Positions 47,870-59,078 of a DNA stretch of 64,000 nt are shown in pieces. The stretch's first letter is position 1. Every line of letters starts with the position of its first letter. The DNA is taken from the NCBI GenBank assembly GCA_032209605.1, contig JASFXZ010000001.1, forward strand, positions 39,808,619 through 39,872,618, in the 5' to 3' direction. A program made the translations under genes and the position numbers. The notes beneath the pieces were generated by a model, which did no database searches, had not been told where the DNA came from, and saw only the letters and a list, made by a program, of their open reading frames with translations. Source of the stretch: Mactromeris polynyma (Eukaryota; Mollusca; Bivalvia; Venerida; Mactridae).

Positions 47870-48230
47870 CTGACCTTGAGTATAAATTCTGACATATTTA
47901 TTAGCATTAACTATCTGATGTATCGTTTTACTTACGACCAGGGAATGACAGGGTGTCATTAAGAATTCACAAATGTACATTAAAACATTTTTAAACGTGT
48001 TTCGTGTCAAAAAGAATCGCATGCTCTAGCCCATTCCCAAACTTCTTCAGAGACGGCAGAGTGTCTTCTACGTAGATGCCCCATTTGTATGCAAATATTT
48101 CAATTAAGCGAGAAAAAACAGTTTTTATCATTATTTAATTTCCATATAGTTTTATACATAGAGTAAAAACCCGCTATAATGATCACTGGTGTGAATGTGG
48201 TCTCATCAGCAGACCAATGTAAAGTAAGCA
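47870..48230. other. Non-coding stretch, nothing recognised
   Basis: No repeat or gene-like frame seen. Confidence 0.4.
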
Positions 48231-48231
48231 G

Positions 48232-48572
48232 TAATAGCAATAACAGCTATTACTGCCAGCAGTATTGAATACTGTTGATAATGCTATAACTGCTATTACT
48301 GCCAGCAGTATTGAATACTGTTGATAATGCTATAACTGCTATTACTGCCAGCAGTATTGAATACTGTTGATAATGCTATTACTGCTATTACTGCCAGCAG
48401 TATTGAATACTGTTGATAATGCTATAACTGCTATTACTGCCAGCAGTATTGACTACTGTTGATAATGCTATAACTGCTATTACTGCCAGCAGTATTGAAT
48501 ACTGTTGATAATTCTATAACTGCTATTACTGCCAGCAGTATTGAATACTGTTGATAATGCTATTACTGCTAA
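48232..48572. repeat. 46-bp tandem array, 7 copies, palindromic unit
   Basis: The unit has TACTGCCAGCAGTA (imperfect palindrome) and CAGTATTGAATACTG (perfect palindrome around a central G) followed by TTGATAATGCTATAACTGCT. Copies are marked by CCAGCAG at 48256, 48302, 48348, 48394, 48440, 48486 and 48532. Substitutions are few (GACTACTG, AATTCTA, CTATTACTG). Confidence 0.94.
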
Positions 48573-48574
48573 CT

Positions 48575-48860
48575 GCACACCGGTCATCAACCGGGTAGTT
48601 CTTATTAAAGGTAAGTGGTTGATGATGATACTGGTGGTAGGAAAAGTCTTCATCGTAGATACCAAATATGTCTTCTTCAACATAATTGTAATCACAATAA
48701 TTGTCATCATCATCAACAACAATGAACAATGATAATACTCGTCCTCACAAGCACATCAAATGGGCCAAGTTGGAATCAAAGATATTTTTTCTGAAACAAG
48801 AATATCCAAGATTGATGGACATATTTATATGTGAGCGCTGCTATGGGATTCACAACCTCT
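48575..48860. other. Spacer with CAT/ATG-rich low complexity
   Basis: Contains GATGATGATA and CATCATCATC runs but no gene; opposed frames of 63-80 codons reflect this symmetry and the array. Confidence 0.4.
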
Positions 48861-48863
48861 TCT

Positions 48864-49038
48864 GTAAGTGACGTCATTTCAAAAAAACGCAACATGTGAT
48901 GACACTATTTGCAAACAGGAAATAAATATTCGCTTCACGTGTTCACTTCGTTTTCATATTCCATATGGGACAAATATTGCTTATTGTCAGTACATTGTGA
49001 TGTCACATGTGACGTTTTTTTGGAAATGACGTCACTTA
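48864..49038. mobile_element. MITE-like element with about 45-bp inverted ends
   Basis: The left arm reads AAGTGACGTCATTTCAAAAA, AACGCAACATGTGATGACAC. The right arm, reverse-complemented from 49037, reads AAGTGACGTCATTTCCAAAA, AAACGTCACATGTGACATCAC. The arms match over about 42-45 bp with two single-base length changes and few substitutions. They enclose about 90 bp of unrelated AT-rich sequence. Each arm contains a perfect CRE palindrome, TGACGTCA (48869-48876 and 49027-49034). No coding potential. It could be a MITE or a cruciform-forming inverted repeat; no clear target duplication. Confidence 0.65.
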
Positions 49039-49249
49039 AAGAAGATGTTGGAAATCGTACCACGACGCTCATTTATTCTAAGACATATATTGTATAAAAA
49101 ATGTTATGCCCCTTTAAACAACGTTTATATCACGTGAATGTTGTTTATCAATACTCACATTTTCATCATTTGTTGTCAAACACACCTAGAGTACACATTG
49201 GAATATGTGTTTGTCCTCCTTAGTTGTCCTTTATGGTCGGTCAGGCCAT

Positions 49250-49385
49250 TCCTTACGCCCCTGTTCCCTTGCGTATTTATCATTGCACCTCCTCAAATGC
49301 GTGACGTTTTATGGACTGATGTTTTCTCGGAGGTCTTACGTATGTGACGTTCCCTGTAGCAACTTATTCTCTCTTTCACATCGCC
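49250..49385 (+). repeat. Dispersed repeat family, longer copy with core at 49338-49365
   Basis: The core TACGTATGTGACGTTCCCTG (plus GTAGCAACTTATTCTCTC) matches the copies at 57739 and 61351. Upstream parts (CCCCTGTTCCC, TTTATCATTGCACCTCC) also correspond to text before those cores. Confidence 0.6.
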
Positions 49386-49389
49386 TAAC

Positions 49390-49790
49390 GTCATCATCAA
49401 CGCACAGTCTCGATTTACTTTATACCATCCGCTGTTACCGACAAACAATCCTATCCAGACTGATATGTCGTTCAGTTATACATCAAATCCAATCTTGTAC
49501 CTGCCATGTGTTGATGAATGTATGTTTACTGGGTCTGTCCAAGACCTTCTTTGATATAAGAAAAACGTCATCAGACAAGCACCATATGTTTGACACAGAT
49601 GATCGATACTACACTGACCGCCAATCTACCGGTCTAAATGTTATATTGTAATTTGATCAGACGACTTAAAATTGCAAGAAGCGACACATTATTTAGTGGC
49701 ATTACATTTTTCTCTTTTTCCAGATGGATTTATGGTAGTTTAAAACCACCAAGTTGCAAATATCATTTTAAAATACTTTGTGTTAGTTTA
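49390..49790. other. Non-coding stretch, nothing recognised
   Basis: A 148-codon plus frame (49205-49651) overlaps the dispersed repeat and has no recognisable domain, so I do not call it. Confidence 0.4.
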
Positions 49791-49796
49791 ATATCA

Positions 49797-49853
49797 GCAT
49801 GTTTCTAAACCGAAAGTAGCTGAATTTTGTTTTCAAAACGAAAGTAGAGATCG
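49797..49853 (+). repeat. Short dispersed repeat, partner at 47812-47868
   Basis: See the partner entry. Confidence 0.5.
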
Positions 49854-49859
49854 GAGAGT

Positions 49860-50215
49860 GTTGACAAATATGGAATTGCATTGGGTTTTATTACATCAAA
49901 AAACATACATGTTTTCATGTCTGGGAGCGTCATATGCAACAGTTCATGTCTTGAGTTTTTCAGGAACAGCGAATTTACTGAAAAGAAAGTCAATACAAAA
50001 TGTAGCTAAATGCCTTGTTTATTCCAAAACGATGTGAAATTCAATGAAATAAAAATATTTTTGACTGCAGGAATGTTATAACTCACCAAATACGAAAGCA
50101 GTTTGTTAACATACATTAATTACATAAAATATGTAAAGCCGGTTTAAGTGGGTGAGGATTGTGAAGAAAGTTTATCACAGGTCATCTGCTAATCATTCTA
50201 ACACAGTTTGGACAG
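49860..50215. other. Non-coding stretch, nothing recognised
   Basis: No features noted. Confidence 0.4.
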
Positions 50216-50221
50216 AAACCG

Positions 50222-50512
50222 ACTCGGTAATTCAGTGGTAGAGGGTTTGACACGGTAGGGGAAGGACGCAGGTTCGAGTCAATGCCGCGATATGCGTCGT
50301 TACAATGATGCTAGCGATTGCTTTCCCTGCGCTGAAAATAAGTAGGATAGCACTATGGCTGATTGACCAGCATGACCAGGTGTCAGGTTAATGTAACTGG
50401 TGCAGTATTATGTCACGTGTCTGCGGTGTTTAAGAGTAATGTATCCGCCAACATACCATCTTCGTATCAAAGAAAAGGTTTAGATGGGTGTTAAACCCAA
50501 CGCATGCACACG
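50222..50512 (+). mobile_element. tRNA-derived SINE
   Basis: A-box-like GGTAATTCAGTGGTAGAGG (50226-50244) and a good B box GCAGGTTCGAGTC (50268-50280) define a tRNA-related head. The body continues to a tail with GGGTGTTAAACCCAACG (50486-50502), the usual end of mollusc tRNA-SINEs before an A-rich tail. The middle contains CCAGCATGACCAGGTGTCAG and CTGGTGCAGTATTATGTCAC. The head differs from that at 22380, so it may be another family. Confidence 0.65.
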
Positions 50513-50514
50513 CA

Positions 50515-52005
50515 AGATTGGAGAGTTATTGCCTGTTATAATCGTTGTATTTAACATTCAGCTCCGATGAGGATGTTCAATAAATGGGAATAGCAATAAT
50601 TATTTTTTGCCCGAACAGCCTTGGGATGAAATCAGAGATGTGAAATGCATATTAAGGTCGACATAGCGCATCAATCAAGCATTTTAAGAGATAATAAAGT
50701 TATTTGCATTTTAAAATTGCAAACATTGGTACACAATATGAGTTATTGCACCAATATCAGTTTGGAAGATATTTGTTGTACGTCATTCAATTAGATTAAT
50801 GATAATAATTCACAAACTCTCATGAATGTGTATGCTAAGTGCCAAAAACAGGCAAGTAATCGGACTCACGATGTATCTGTATGCATATCGGGTGTGCAGA
50901 GTTACGCTTTGGTTACATAATGGTCTCGCAGACTTGGTGCGTTTAGTAGAAGACTGCAAACAAGTTCAAAGATTGCATTAAAGGGGAATGACATATTTTC
51001 TCTTCATGGATGACTATATAATTGTTTCGCATCATCAAAACTGCATTTCATTCTTTTAAACAGACTTCCAATCGGAGAGGACTATCTAATGTAATTATTT
51101 TGATTATGAACATGACATGACATAATGTGTCAAAACATTGGATACGTTCTTTATACGTGTTTTATGGCAAAGAGCATCATATTCAATGCTTTATACGCAG
51201 AATTTCTCAGTGACAACAAAAAAAACCTCCCATATATTAGTTAATGTAAATTAAGTCAAAATATTCGACATAAGAAATATTTTTGTGGGCCAATATATAA
51301 AAAATGTTCTGATTAGATTCATCCAATTAGAGATAATAAACTTTAATCTTTAATTAACGTTTCGTGCAAAGCATTTAATCAAAGTCATGGAAATACATGT
51401 CACGTCATGTCCTGTTTACATGTAATTATTATGTTAACAACGCAAACGTTAAGTTCTTCTTAATACATTTCTATGATTAAAAGAAATGCTACATTACATT
51501 AAAGGACTGATATGTTGGGTTTCTTTAAAACGAAATCGCATTACCGCATTGTTTTGGTAGTTTTAAACATTATATTGAATTATCCATGACGTACATAGAG
51601 AATATTACGTTGCTTAAACGTAGGATCGAGTGAACATCAGTAACAATGAAAATAAAATCTGCACAACATATTAAGTTCTCGTTTCTCTACAGCAAACGAC
51701 CTTTTCGTGAATTTATGAGGTTTCTAAATGTGTTTCCGTTCATGATCAGGAATTTTATTGGCATTCTTCAACTAGAAGTGAAATATAATGGTTATTATGA
51801 AATCACACATTGACTTGACAAAATAAGCCTCTGTTATAGACAACAGAAGATTTGCAAGATATTCAAATTGATCAAATATTACTCGTTTAACTAGAAAAAC
51901 AGGAAATTAATGCATTACATTGAACATTGAGTAGACACTAATTGTAATTTTATTATACTAGTTGACAGGTGTAATTCAATAATGAATGTACGAACTGCGC
52001 AGTCT
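50515..52005. other. AT-rich stretch, nothing recognised
   Basis: No gene-like frame; no repeat detected by eye. Confidence 0.45.
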
Positions 52006-52009
52006 CTCC

Positions 52010-52128
52010 CAAACAGCCCTGTCTTCGTCAACATCCCCTCTTCAACAATAGTATCAGTTTCCCTGTAGTACGAATTCACTATGAGTGTAACCTCTCTTGA
52101 ACAACAACCTCTCAATTGCAGCTGAAAG
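52010..52128 (+). repeat. Diverged units of the 34.9-kb minisatellite
   Basis: CCTCTCTTGAACAACAACCT followed by CTCAATTGCAGC (52091-52122) closely matches the unit repeated at 34955-36413. CAGCCCTGTCTTCGTCAACA followed by TCCCCTCTTCAAC (about 52014-52046) is a weaker second match. There is no array here. Confidence 0.6.
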
Positions 52129-52294
52129 GTGAATCACCAAATAGGTGTAGCTTTTGTTAGGCTGCACAGTATTTGCTGAGTATCGTTGTTCCGAGGATAA
52201 TTACTTCTACTGTAAACAAAATTATCTGGCGATAATACGTCATCAGCCATGTACGGCAGTTTGGATATATTTTGATATAAAATGGATAAGTAGG

Positions 52295-52400
52295 TCGAGC
52301 AGTAAATGCCACATAAAAAGTACACAGCCTTCTCAGAAGCACAAGGAGACATGTTAATATATATATATGCATACAAATATACAACATGAAAGTCAAGCAA
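52295..52400 (-). repeat. Dispersed repeat family, copy with long flank
   Basis: GTCGAGCAGTAAATGCCACA begins the copy. AAGTACACAG, CACAAGGAGACATG and an ATATATGCATACAAATATAC tract follow. The same order is seen at 54155, 4235 and, inverted, at 59475-59590. Confidence 0.65.
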
Positions 52401-52729
52401 ATAAATTACATGGAGAATGTTGCATTGAACCAAACTAAAGGTACAAAAGGAACAGTTGGTATACACTAAGTTATCACTAATGTATTAAAAGACAAACTCG
52501 TATATAAGAAGATAACAATTGCAGAGAAAAACATCCTGAACAAATGATTGTGAATGGACTAAAATTGCATGTCAGCACAGATGGATCATATTTTTTTTTC
52601 ATGCCAAAAACATGATTGTTTGTTTGAGGGCAAACAAAACAAGAGTATACCTCAATACCAAAAAAAATAATTATGCATTTATATTTGGTACAAGTAGTTA
52701 ACGGTTAAGAGTGAAATACATGTACATGT

Positions 52730-52920
52730 ACTAGTAAGTGGTCGAGGGGCAAGAGCGCCTTACTCCTGATACGAATGTTTTGAGTTCTCATTCCATCGTA
52801 AACGTCACAATCCCTGAACAGTCACCCGTACTGAATGGTAACCTAGGAAGCAGGCATAGAGAGTGATTAAAATTAATTGACAGAACTTAATCTCTCTCTC
52901 TCTCAATCGATGGAATGTGA
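52730..52920 (+). mobile_element. tRNA-derived SINE, family shared with 53462
   Basis: A head-like AAGTGGTCGAGGGGCAAGAG with a damaged B box (TTTTGAGTTCTCATTCC) is followed by GGTAACCTAGGAAGCAGGCA and TAGAGAGTGATTAA, the same body as at 53462. A CT-dinucleotide run (52892-52905) lies near the tail. Confidence 0.6.
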
Positions 52921-52924
52921 ATAA

Positions 52925-53455
52925 CGTTAGACTTATGTTGATTAAAATCATCTGTCTGTTTGTACATATACTTGATATTCCACATATTTTGCTCGGGTGT
53001 CTGGTTGATTGCGACAGATTGTGTGCGGGTTGTAGACAATATCGTATCAAATTTATTAATGGAAAATTGAATTAACCGTGTTTTTTAAGTCAATAATCTG
53101 TGATAGCTAGGTAACATATGTATCATGAGAACAAACATACGAAGTGTAAAACATTGGGGTTCGTATTTATTCATGTTTATATTGGTTGCTTTTATGTGGC
53201 TATTGATGTGATAACCATTTATTTGTCAACATTGTAGGGAGGGCATGTTTTCCGAATGCAGCTTTTCCTGCTCGTTCTACTATTTAATACTTTCCTTCAC
53301 TTGGAAGTATCAATATGTGACAATGTTGTTCGTATAGACGGACAAATAAAGGTCAGCAGGTCTGCTTGCTTTCAAATTACTGTCTATGGCAAAACTATCA
53401 CTATGTCAGACAAACTTGTATATGTAAATTAATTTATTGATGTCCAAAAATAATA
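52925..53455. other. Spacer between two related SINEs
   Basis: No gene-like frame or repeat seen. Confidence 0.4.
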
Positions 53456-53461
53456 AATTAG

Positions 53462-53665
53462 TATCTACTGCGGTCGAAAGGTGAGGCGACTGACTCCTGT
53501 TCTGTAGGTTATGGGTTCGAATCGCATCGTGTGATCGGTTGAAGTGTGAACACCTCAGACCTTGAACTTAGCGTGAGGGTTGATTAGTAACCCAGAAAGC
53601 GGTCATAGAGAGTGATTAATGAAAGCTGTAATAATTTTTTTGACAATCGATGTAAAATAAATAAG
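53462..53665 (+). mobile_element. tRNA-derived SINE
   Basis: Has a leading GCGGTCGAAAGGTGAGGCGA (A-box region) and a good B box, ATGGGTTCGAATCGC (53510-53524). The body is TTAGTAACCCAGAAAGCGGT followed by CATAGAGAGTGATTAATG, and the tail GACAATCGATGTAAAATAAA. The body and tail recur at 52730 and, as a tail only, at 32610. Confidence 0.7.
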
Positions 53666-53669
53666 TTTA

Positions 53670-54150
53670 AATATCTACTACTGCTATCCCCACTTTCCAG
53701 TGCCATGAAGCATAAATCAGCAATATCCCATATAGCGAATGTTCGATAGCACCTCAGTTTGTAGCAGAAATAATAAGGATCTTGTGGTGTTCCGCGTCAT
53801 ATCAGATATTTATGCAAACCATTTTTGCTGCAATTTTTGTCTCGTTAACGGGTTCAATCATAATGCACATTGATTGACAGGAATATGTATGCATCGCATG
53901 GAATGTCATATATAATTATGTTATTAATCATTTAAGTTGATAATGATGGATGGAGTATTGTATATAATTAATATGCTTTAAAGTTGAACTATGCCTATGT
54001 AGGTGATATCTTATAACATCGGTACCCGGATGGACAAATCCGATATAATGTACTGAAACTAACTGAACTTCCGCACATACGAGGTATTTATTACCCGTGT
54101 TTTGTGGACTTCCAGATTCTGTTTCCCGATTTATGTATGACGATAATGAA
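53670..54150. other. Non-coding stretch, nothing recognised
   Basis: No features noted. Confidence 0.4.
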
Positions 54151-54154
54151 TAAA

Positions 54155-54260
54155 TAAGTCGGGTAGAAAATGCCACATACAAAGTGCATACGGAGACATG
54201 AACATATATACATACAAATAAACATGTTCAAATGCAAAAGGGACAAGACACAGACATAGA
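54155..54260 (-). repeat. Dispersed repeat family, copy with long flank
   Basis: GTCGGGTAGAAAATGCCACA, then TACAAAGTGCATACGGAGAC, then ATGAACATATATACATACAA and an AAAAGGGACAAGACAC end. Collinear with 52295 apart from a shorter spacer. Confidence 0.7.
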
Positions 54261-54264
54261 TAAT

Positions 54265-57200
54265 TCATGTTAAAGCAGGGTCATTCAAAACAGACTATTT
54301 TGAATGTCCAGGGTTAAAGCAATTGTGGTATAAACATCCATTTCTGCTGAGACTCGTTGTCTGAAATCGGCACCGAAAATGTAAATTTACTTATATATTT
54401 ATGTATAATGATGCCAATCTGTGTGTTCCGTGAGAAGTAGTTTCCTATTTTGTTTTTTATCTTTCGATTTCTGCGTGACCTAATTCCTGCAAAACATGCT
54501 ATCTATTCTCCTAAATGTATTATCTACACTACATACACCAATTGGTCTACCATACAGGTCCATTACAATAAATTTGGATATATGATTCATGCATATTCTA
54601 TTACAATCTGACACACTTAAATGTCAATAAATTATCGTCGCTATACGTTTGTTTAAATCCTTCAGGATTGCCGTAGAACTGATAAAATATCTAATTGAAT
54701 TTTTTGGAGCCAATTGTTTTCATATTAGTAACTGCGCTCGGGTGATACTAATGGGATGGTTGACAATAAATCTAAGATAATGATTGCTATCCTTAATTCC
54801 CTTAGACAGTTTGCTAATGTGTTGGCATAATAGAGCATTCTCAAGAGAGCTTAGATTTGTATTTTATTATTATCAAGTTATGAGCATTATGTAGATGTAG
54901 ACATAGCAATGTTCACGGTCTTCATGACACATATCTTATGTTCTCGATAGGTTCTTACTAAATTTCTCCGGACTTAAACGTCATTATAAATAAATATATT
55001 TGTGAAAATAAGCAAATATACCTTACAGTGTATGTATAAAATTTTAAGCATATACATGTATATATTAAATTATAAATGTTAAACAACGCACATATTTTGA
55101 ACATGTTTAAATCTTAATGTTTATAAAACCTAGGATGGATAAAGTATCGCAGAAGAAGTATATCACAAATGTCTGATATACGAAGCACATAAACACTCAT
55201 TATACTTTATAGCATATAGAAAGAACATATACCGTAATGGAAATACAATCTGGAACCAAAGATATGTTCTCAATTAGTGTTAATGCTATCAAATATGGCA
55301 AAAGAAAACACTTACGTTAAAAATTCTGACATGATGATAATATTGGACCGACCGTTACTGCCTTATTCCCACTGGGGTTCGTTTACTAATACTGATAACA
55401 TAATATGCATTTCCCATCAAAGGGAAGTACGCATGATTGGAAAAATGTAATAATTGATGGGACAATCTTAGCGAGAAACATTTTAATCCATGCTTTAATG
55501 GCTCCATTAATTCCATCAGGAAGTAAGATAGTAAATAATAATATGGCAAGCGCCGCATCGTATTGAATAGACTTGCGATAACAAGAAATGCTTCATTCGG
55601 CTTTTCCTATGGTCCTGTTTTGTACACTCGCCAATACAAATGTAGGCCAATGGTAATTCACCTTGATATTGTACAAATGAATCACCACAATTAAATTCAA
55701 TTGCATTTTGCATGTCAATTAAGTGTTCAAGGCATATTTTAAAAATGATATTTGATTTCGAAAACGACAATCTGCACTAAACAATTTATGAAATATAATA
55801 TGAAAATACAATCGCAGCTTTAAATAGATACGCTCAAAGTACAATACTGTGGAGCAGGGACCCCAACATTCAACAATCAGGATATCCGGAGGCAGATCTA
55901 GACAAGGAACGAGGCACACACAGGTAGGAACACAAAATGTACAACAAACTACAGGGAAGAGACAAAACAGTCGGAGTTCTTGTTTTGTGCTACTAAATGT
56001 TTCGATCTTAATGCATGATCTAAATGTAGCTCATTTATTTGTTTTACCTGAGAAAAGCATAGCCTCGTAGGATTTATTTTAAGCGCTTTTTTAAAATGAA
56101 ATCCTTTACGGTACAATTGATGTTGGTAATTTATTACTTTTCTTGGCGCCACGTAAGTCTTACATCATTTTTATACGTTTTTAATTGATTGTGTTGATCA
56201 CAAAAGCAGTTTGAAACATTACCTTCGATGGAAGCAGTTGTCACCAATGATTCGGTGACGGACAAACCGTTTCGTTTAATCATTTACGGAGGGAACGCAA
56301 TGAATGAAGAAGCCGAATCATGTGCGTGGTGCGCAGCCAGTTTGAGAACGTGTGGTCCCAATTTATCATTTAGTAGTATGTCAAAACGTAAATTTTAAAC
56401 CAGTCCGCCAAAACGAATATGAAAAACAAACCCGTTAAAATGAAAGATTTAAATAAACCACAGAAACACTGTGCTGTCAATGCTGATTTGAAGTCACTCA
56501 GACAATTTTGCACCAATATTCTGATATTTACTCGTAATTATATTCTGTAAAATGATATTATAAACCGCTTATCTTTAATCTACTGAACAAATATATCAAA
56601 CCAGCAATGTGATATTTGATTTGGTAACATAACTAATCAAGAGAAGAAGTTTACGACAATCTTTCAAACGTCTTAGAGCGAGATGTCAACCATATACACA
56701 CGAGACGAAACTAACGGCATTCAAATAAAAATGTGGATACCAGGAACTTACATAAACTGATAACATCGACCTTGTATGTCAAATTTTGCTTCCTGATTCA
56801 CGTCTAAATTTATTTTGTTACAAGCGGATTGATCGTGCAGTGTTTGACACAGGAAACTATAAATATTAACGGCAAAACTCATATTTTATGTGCCTAACTC
56901 TTTTTGGCCATATTTGTTATAAAACTGTAAATTGTTTTGTTGAAAATTTAGGAGCCACTTGACAAATCAACAAGCAATTGTTGCATTTCAGGCAATAAAC
57001 AATTTAAGAGCCTTAAAAAAGGTTATGTGTTTTATATTTAAAACCTTAATGGTTAAACATATCACCACAGTATCAGAAGAATGTATTACATTTGATATGT
57101 CTTTATTTCTCTGCATTTTATACAAATTGCTGTCAAATTTGAAACCGTATAAACGACCTGTGACTTTATCACGTCAGTCTGTTAGGAATGGTTAGAACCT

Positions 57201-57640
57201 AATTTGTACAAATGTATGACGACAGATAAGAAGATAGAAACCACAGATAATTTAGTAAGTGAATGCATGGTCAGTATAAGGCTGCTTCATATGGATATAT
57301 GTTAGTGTATGCGTAATGGTTAATTGCTTTTAATGATCAGTTACTACCTTCTTAGTCCATTTATGTGTATATGTTGGAAATCAATGCCCATAAACCGGTT
57401 AAGTAGGAGGTTAGATAAGGTTAGGTTTAAACCCCCAGTACTTTTACTGACAGTTCTAAGACTGTAAATCTCTGTGTGATTATAAGTTCTATCTATGTTT
57501 CAGATTTATGTAAAGTACCCCTTCCCCACATGCAGTTCCTTTACTTGATACTCTATTCAAGTCCTTTTCTTCCCCCAGATTGTCTTGGCTTGTTCCGTGA
57601 TGTATTCAATCCATTCAACCTTCTTCCCCCTTGTTGTCCT
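54265..57640. other. Long non-coding stretch, nothing recognised
   Basis: Frames reach only 84 codons. One small perfect hairpin, GTCACC...GGTGAC (56239-56258), was noted. A GC-richer patch at 55850-55980 looks different in composition but has no identifiable content. Confidence 0.4.
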
Positions 57641-57649
57641 CCTTAATGC

Positions 57650-57785
57650 TTCCTAGCTGTTTATATTATTGGCCAGACTATTCAGTGCACCCCTTTACCC
57701 ATACATTGTTTCACTGGCGTCTATGTGAGGAGTTATTGTCTTATGTATGTGGCGTTCCCTGTGACAACTTCGTACATTTCCAAAC
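57650..57785 (+). repeat. Dispersed repeat family, core at 57739-57770
   Basis: TTATGTATGTGGCGTTCCCT followed by GTGACAACTT is among the best cores. Upstream GTGCACCCCTTTACCCATAC and GTCTATGTGAGG parallel the text before the core at 61351. Confidence 0.65.
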
Positions 57786-57789
57786 CTCA

Positions 57790-58040
57790 TATCGTCTTGA
57801 TTAGGTAATTCGCCAAGAGATCATTGACATTTGATTGGCTTTTAATATGTTTATGTACATTGCGTGATTGCAAAATTTTCTACGGGATTTTAACATTTGC
57901 GGTTATTTGCAGAATGTAGATAATACATGCATGCCATTCGATGTCTGCCTGTCGGCTCTAATATGCAGAGACCATGAGATTGCAAGTAATGTATTATTTT
58001 GAAATACAATACAAGCCGTACCTTTCTTGAGTCATCTAAC
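57790..58040. other. Non-coding stretch, nothing recognised
   Basis: No features noted. Confidence 0.4.
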
Positions 58041-58044
58041 CATC

Positions 58045-58350
58045 ATAATTTAATATCATATCCATTAAATCAAGCATAAATATATGCCTAATCCAATTAG
58101 TGAACACATAAAAGGAAATAAATGTTTGAATTATATGAAACGAGAAATCATATCGATAATTCTGTCATAGAACACTAAAGGAATTGTATAACTGGATATT
58201 GAAATATGAAGAGTTATCAAACATTTCTAGTTTACATAGTAACTAGGGAATTAAGGTCCAATAAACACGTTAAGTGCATATTAATATCAGTTTTGATTCT
58301 ATTTGTTGACAAGCAAATTTCAATAATATTAAGCACATTTCAGAGCATAG
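58045..58350 (+). repeat. Diverged duplicate, partner at 42225-42515
   Basis: TCCATTAAATCAAGCATAAA, ACATAAAAGGAAAT, ATTGAAATATGAAGAGTTAT, TAACTAGGGAATTAAGG and GACAAGCAAATTTCAATAAT match the partner's blocks in the same order and similar spacing. Confidence 0.7.
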
Positions 58351-58449
58351 CAATAATCAAAGGTTTTCTACACGTATTCCAAGTAAAGAATGTCGATCTT
58401 TTTCTTAACCAGATTAACTTTCGTTCGATTTACCATTCTTTATATTGAA

Positions 58450-58685
58450 ACACCCCGCCCGGCTACTTCAGTTGGAAGAGCGCTAGACTGTCACACGGTT
58501 CGATTGCAGGGTCATGGTCCTCCACTTGTAGAAATGTTGTCAGTTGCTTGCGGAAGAGCAAGTTATTACTAGATGATAATTACTTTCAGGAAGACTGGTT
58601 ATGTCAACAGGCCTTCGTATACGACTGAATAATGTTGGAAAAACGGCGTAAAACCCGATTTATACAAGCAATCAAACACAATCGA
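58450..58685 (+). mobile_element. tRNA-derived SINE without expansion
   Basis: The head has CGGCTACTTCAGTTGGAAGA followed by GCGCTAG (A-box region) and a weak B box (GGTTCGATTGC). The body has CAGTTGCTTGCGGAAGAGCA followed by AGTTATTACTAG, and the tail TTGGAAAAACGGCGTAAAAC followed by CCGATTTATACAAGC. The layout equals that of the SINE at 22380, where the AGAGCA...AGTTA-TACT segment has become the 32-bp minisatellite. Confidence 0.7.
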
Positions 58686-58689
58686 AACA

Positions 58690-59075
58690 TAATGTAATAT
58701 TGAGGATTTCATTGCAAGCAATGAATGTATTTGCTGTTATTGGTACTGTATTTTTGTGGCATCTGTGTTATTTACCGTGACTTACAATGTAACGTGTGAT
58801 CCTTTTCCTAAATATAAACTACATTTGTATAACTAGGCATTACATGATAATCTTAACGAAATAATAAAATCATGATAGCACATTTTTGCCATCAGCACAG
58901 AGGACACAGACCACTACAATGGGAATAAACATTTACTCTCTCTATCGGTTGTTTGATTTATTTGTTTACATGTTGTTGTGATTATCCATTCATGCATTTC
59001 TCACCAAGATAAATATTATTGTAAAACTATTGCGCAAAGTGGTTCAACTTAAAGCACAAACACATTAACACATTT
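58690..59075. other. Non-coding stretch, nothing recognised
   Basis: No features noted. Confidence 0.4.
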
Positions 59076-59078
59076 ATT

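Noticed and set aside
49205..49651. 148-codon plus-strand frame
   Set aside because: It overlaps a dispersed repeat copy and contains no recognisable domain; treated as chance.
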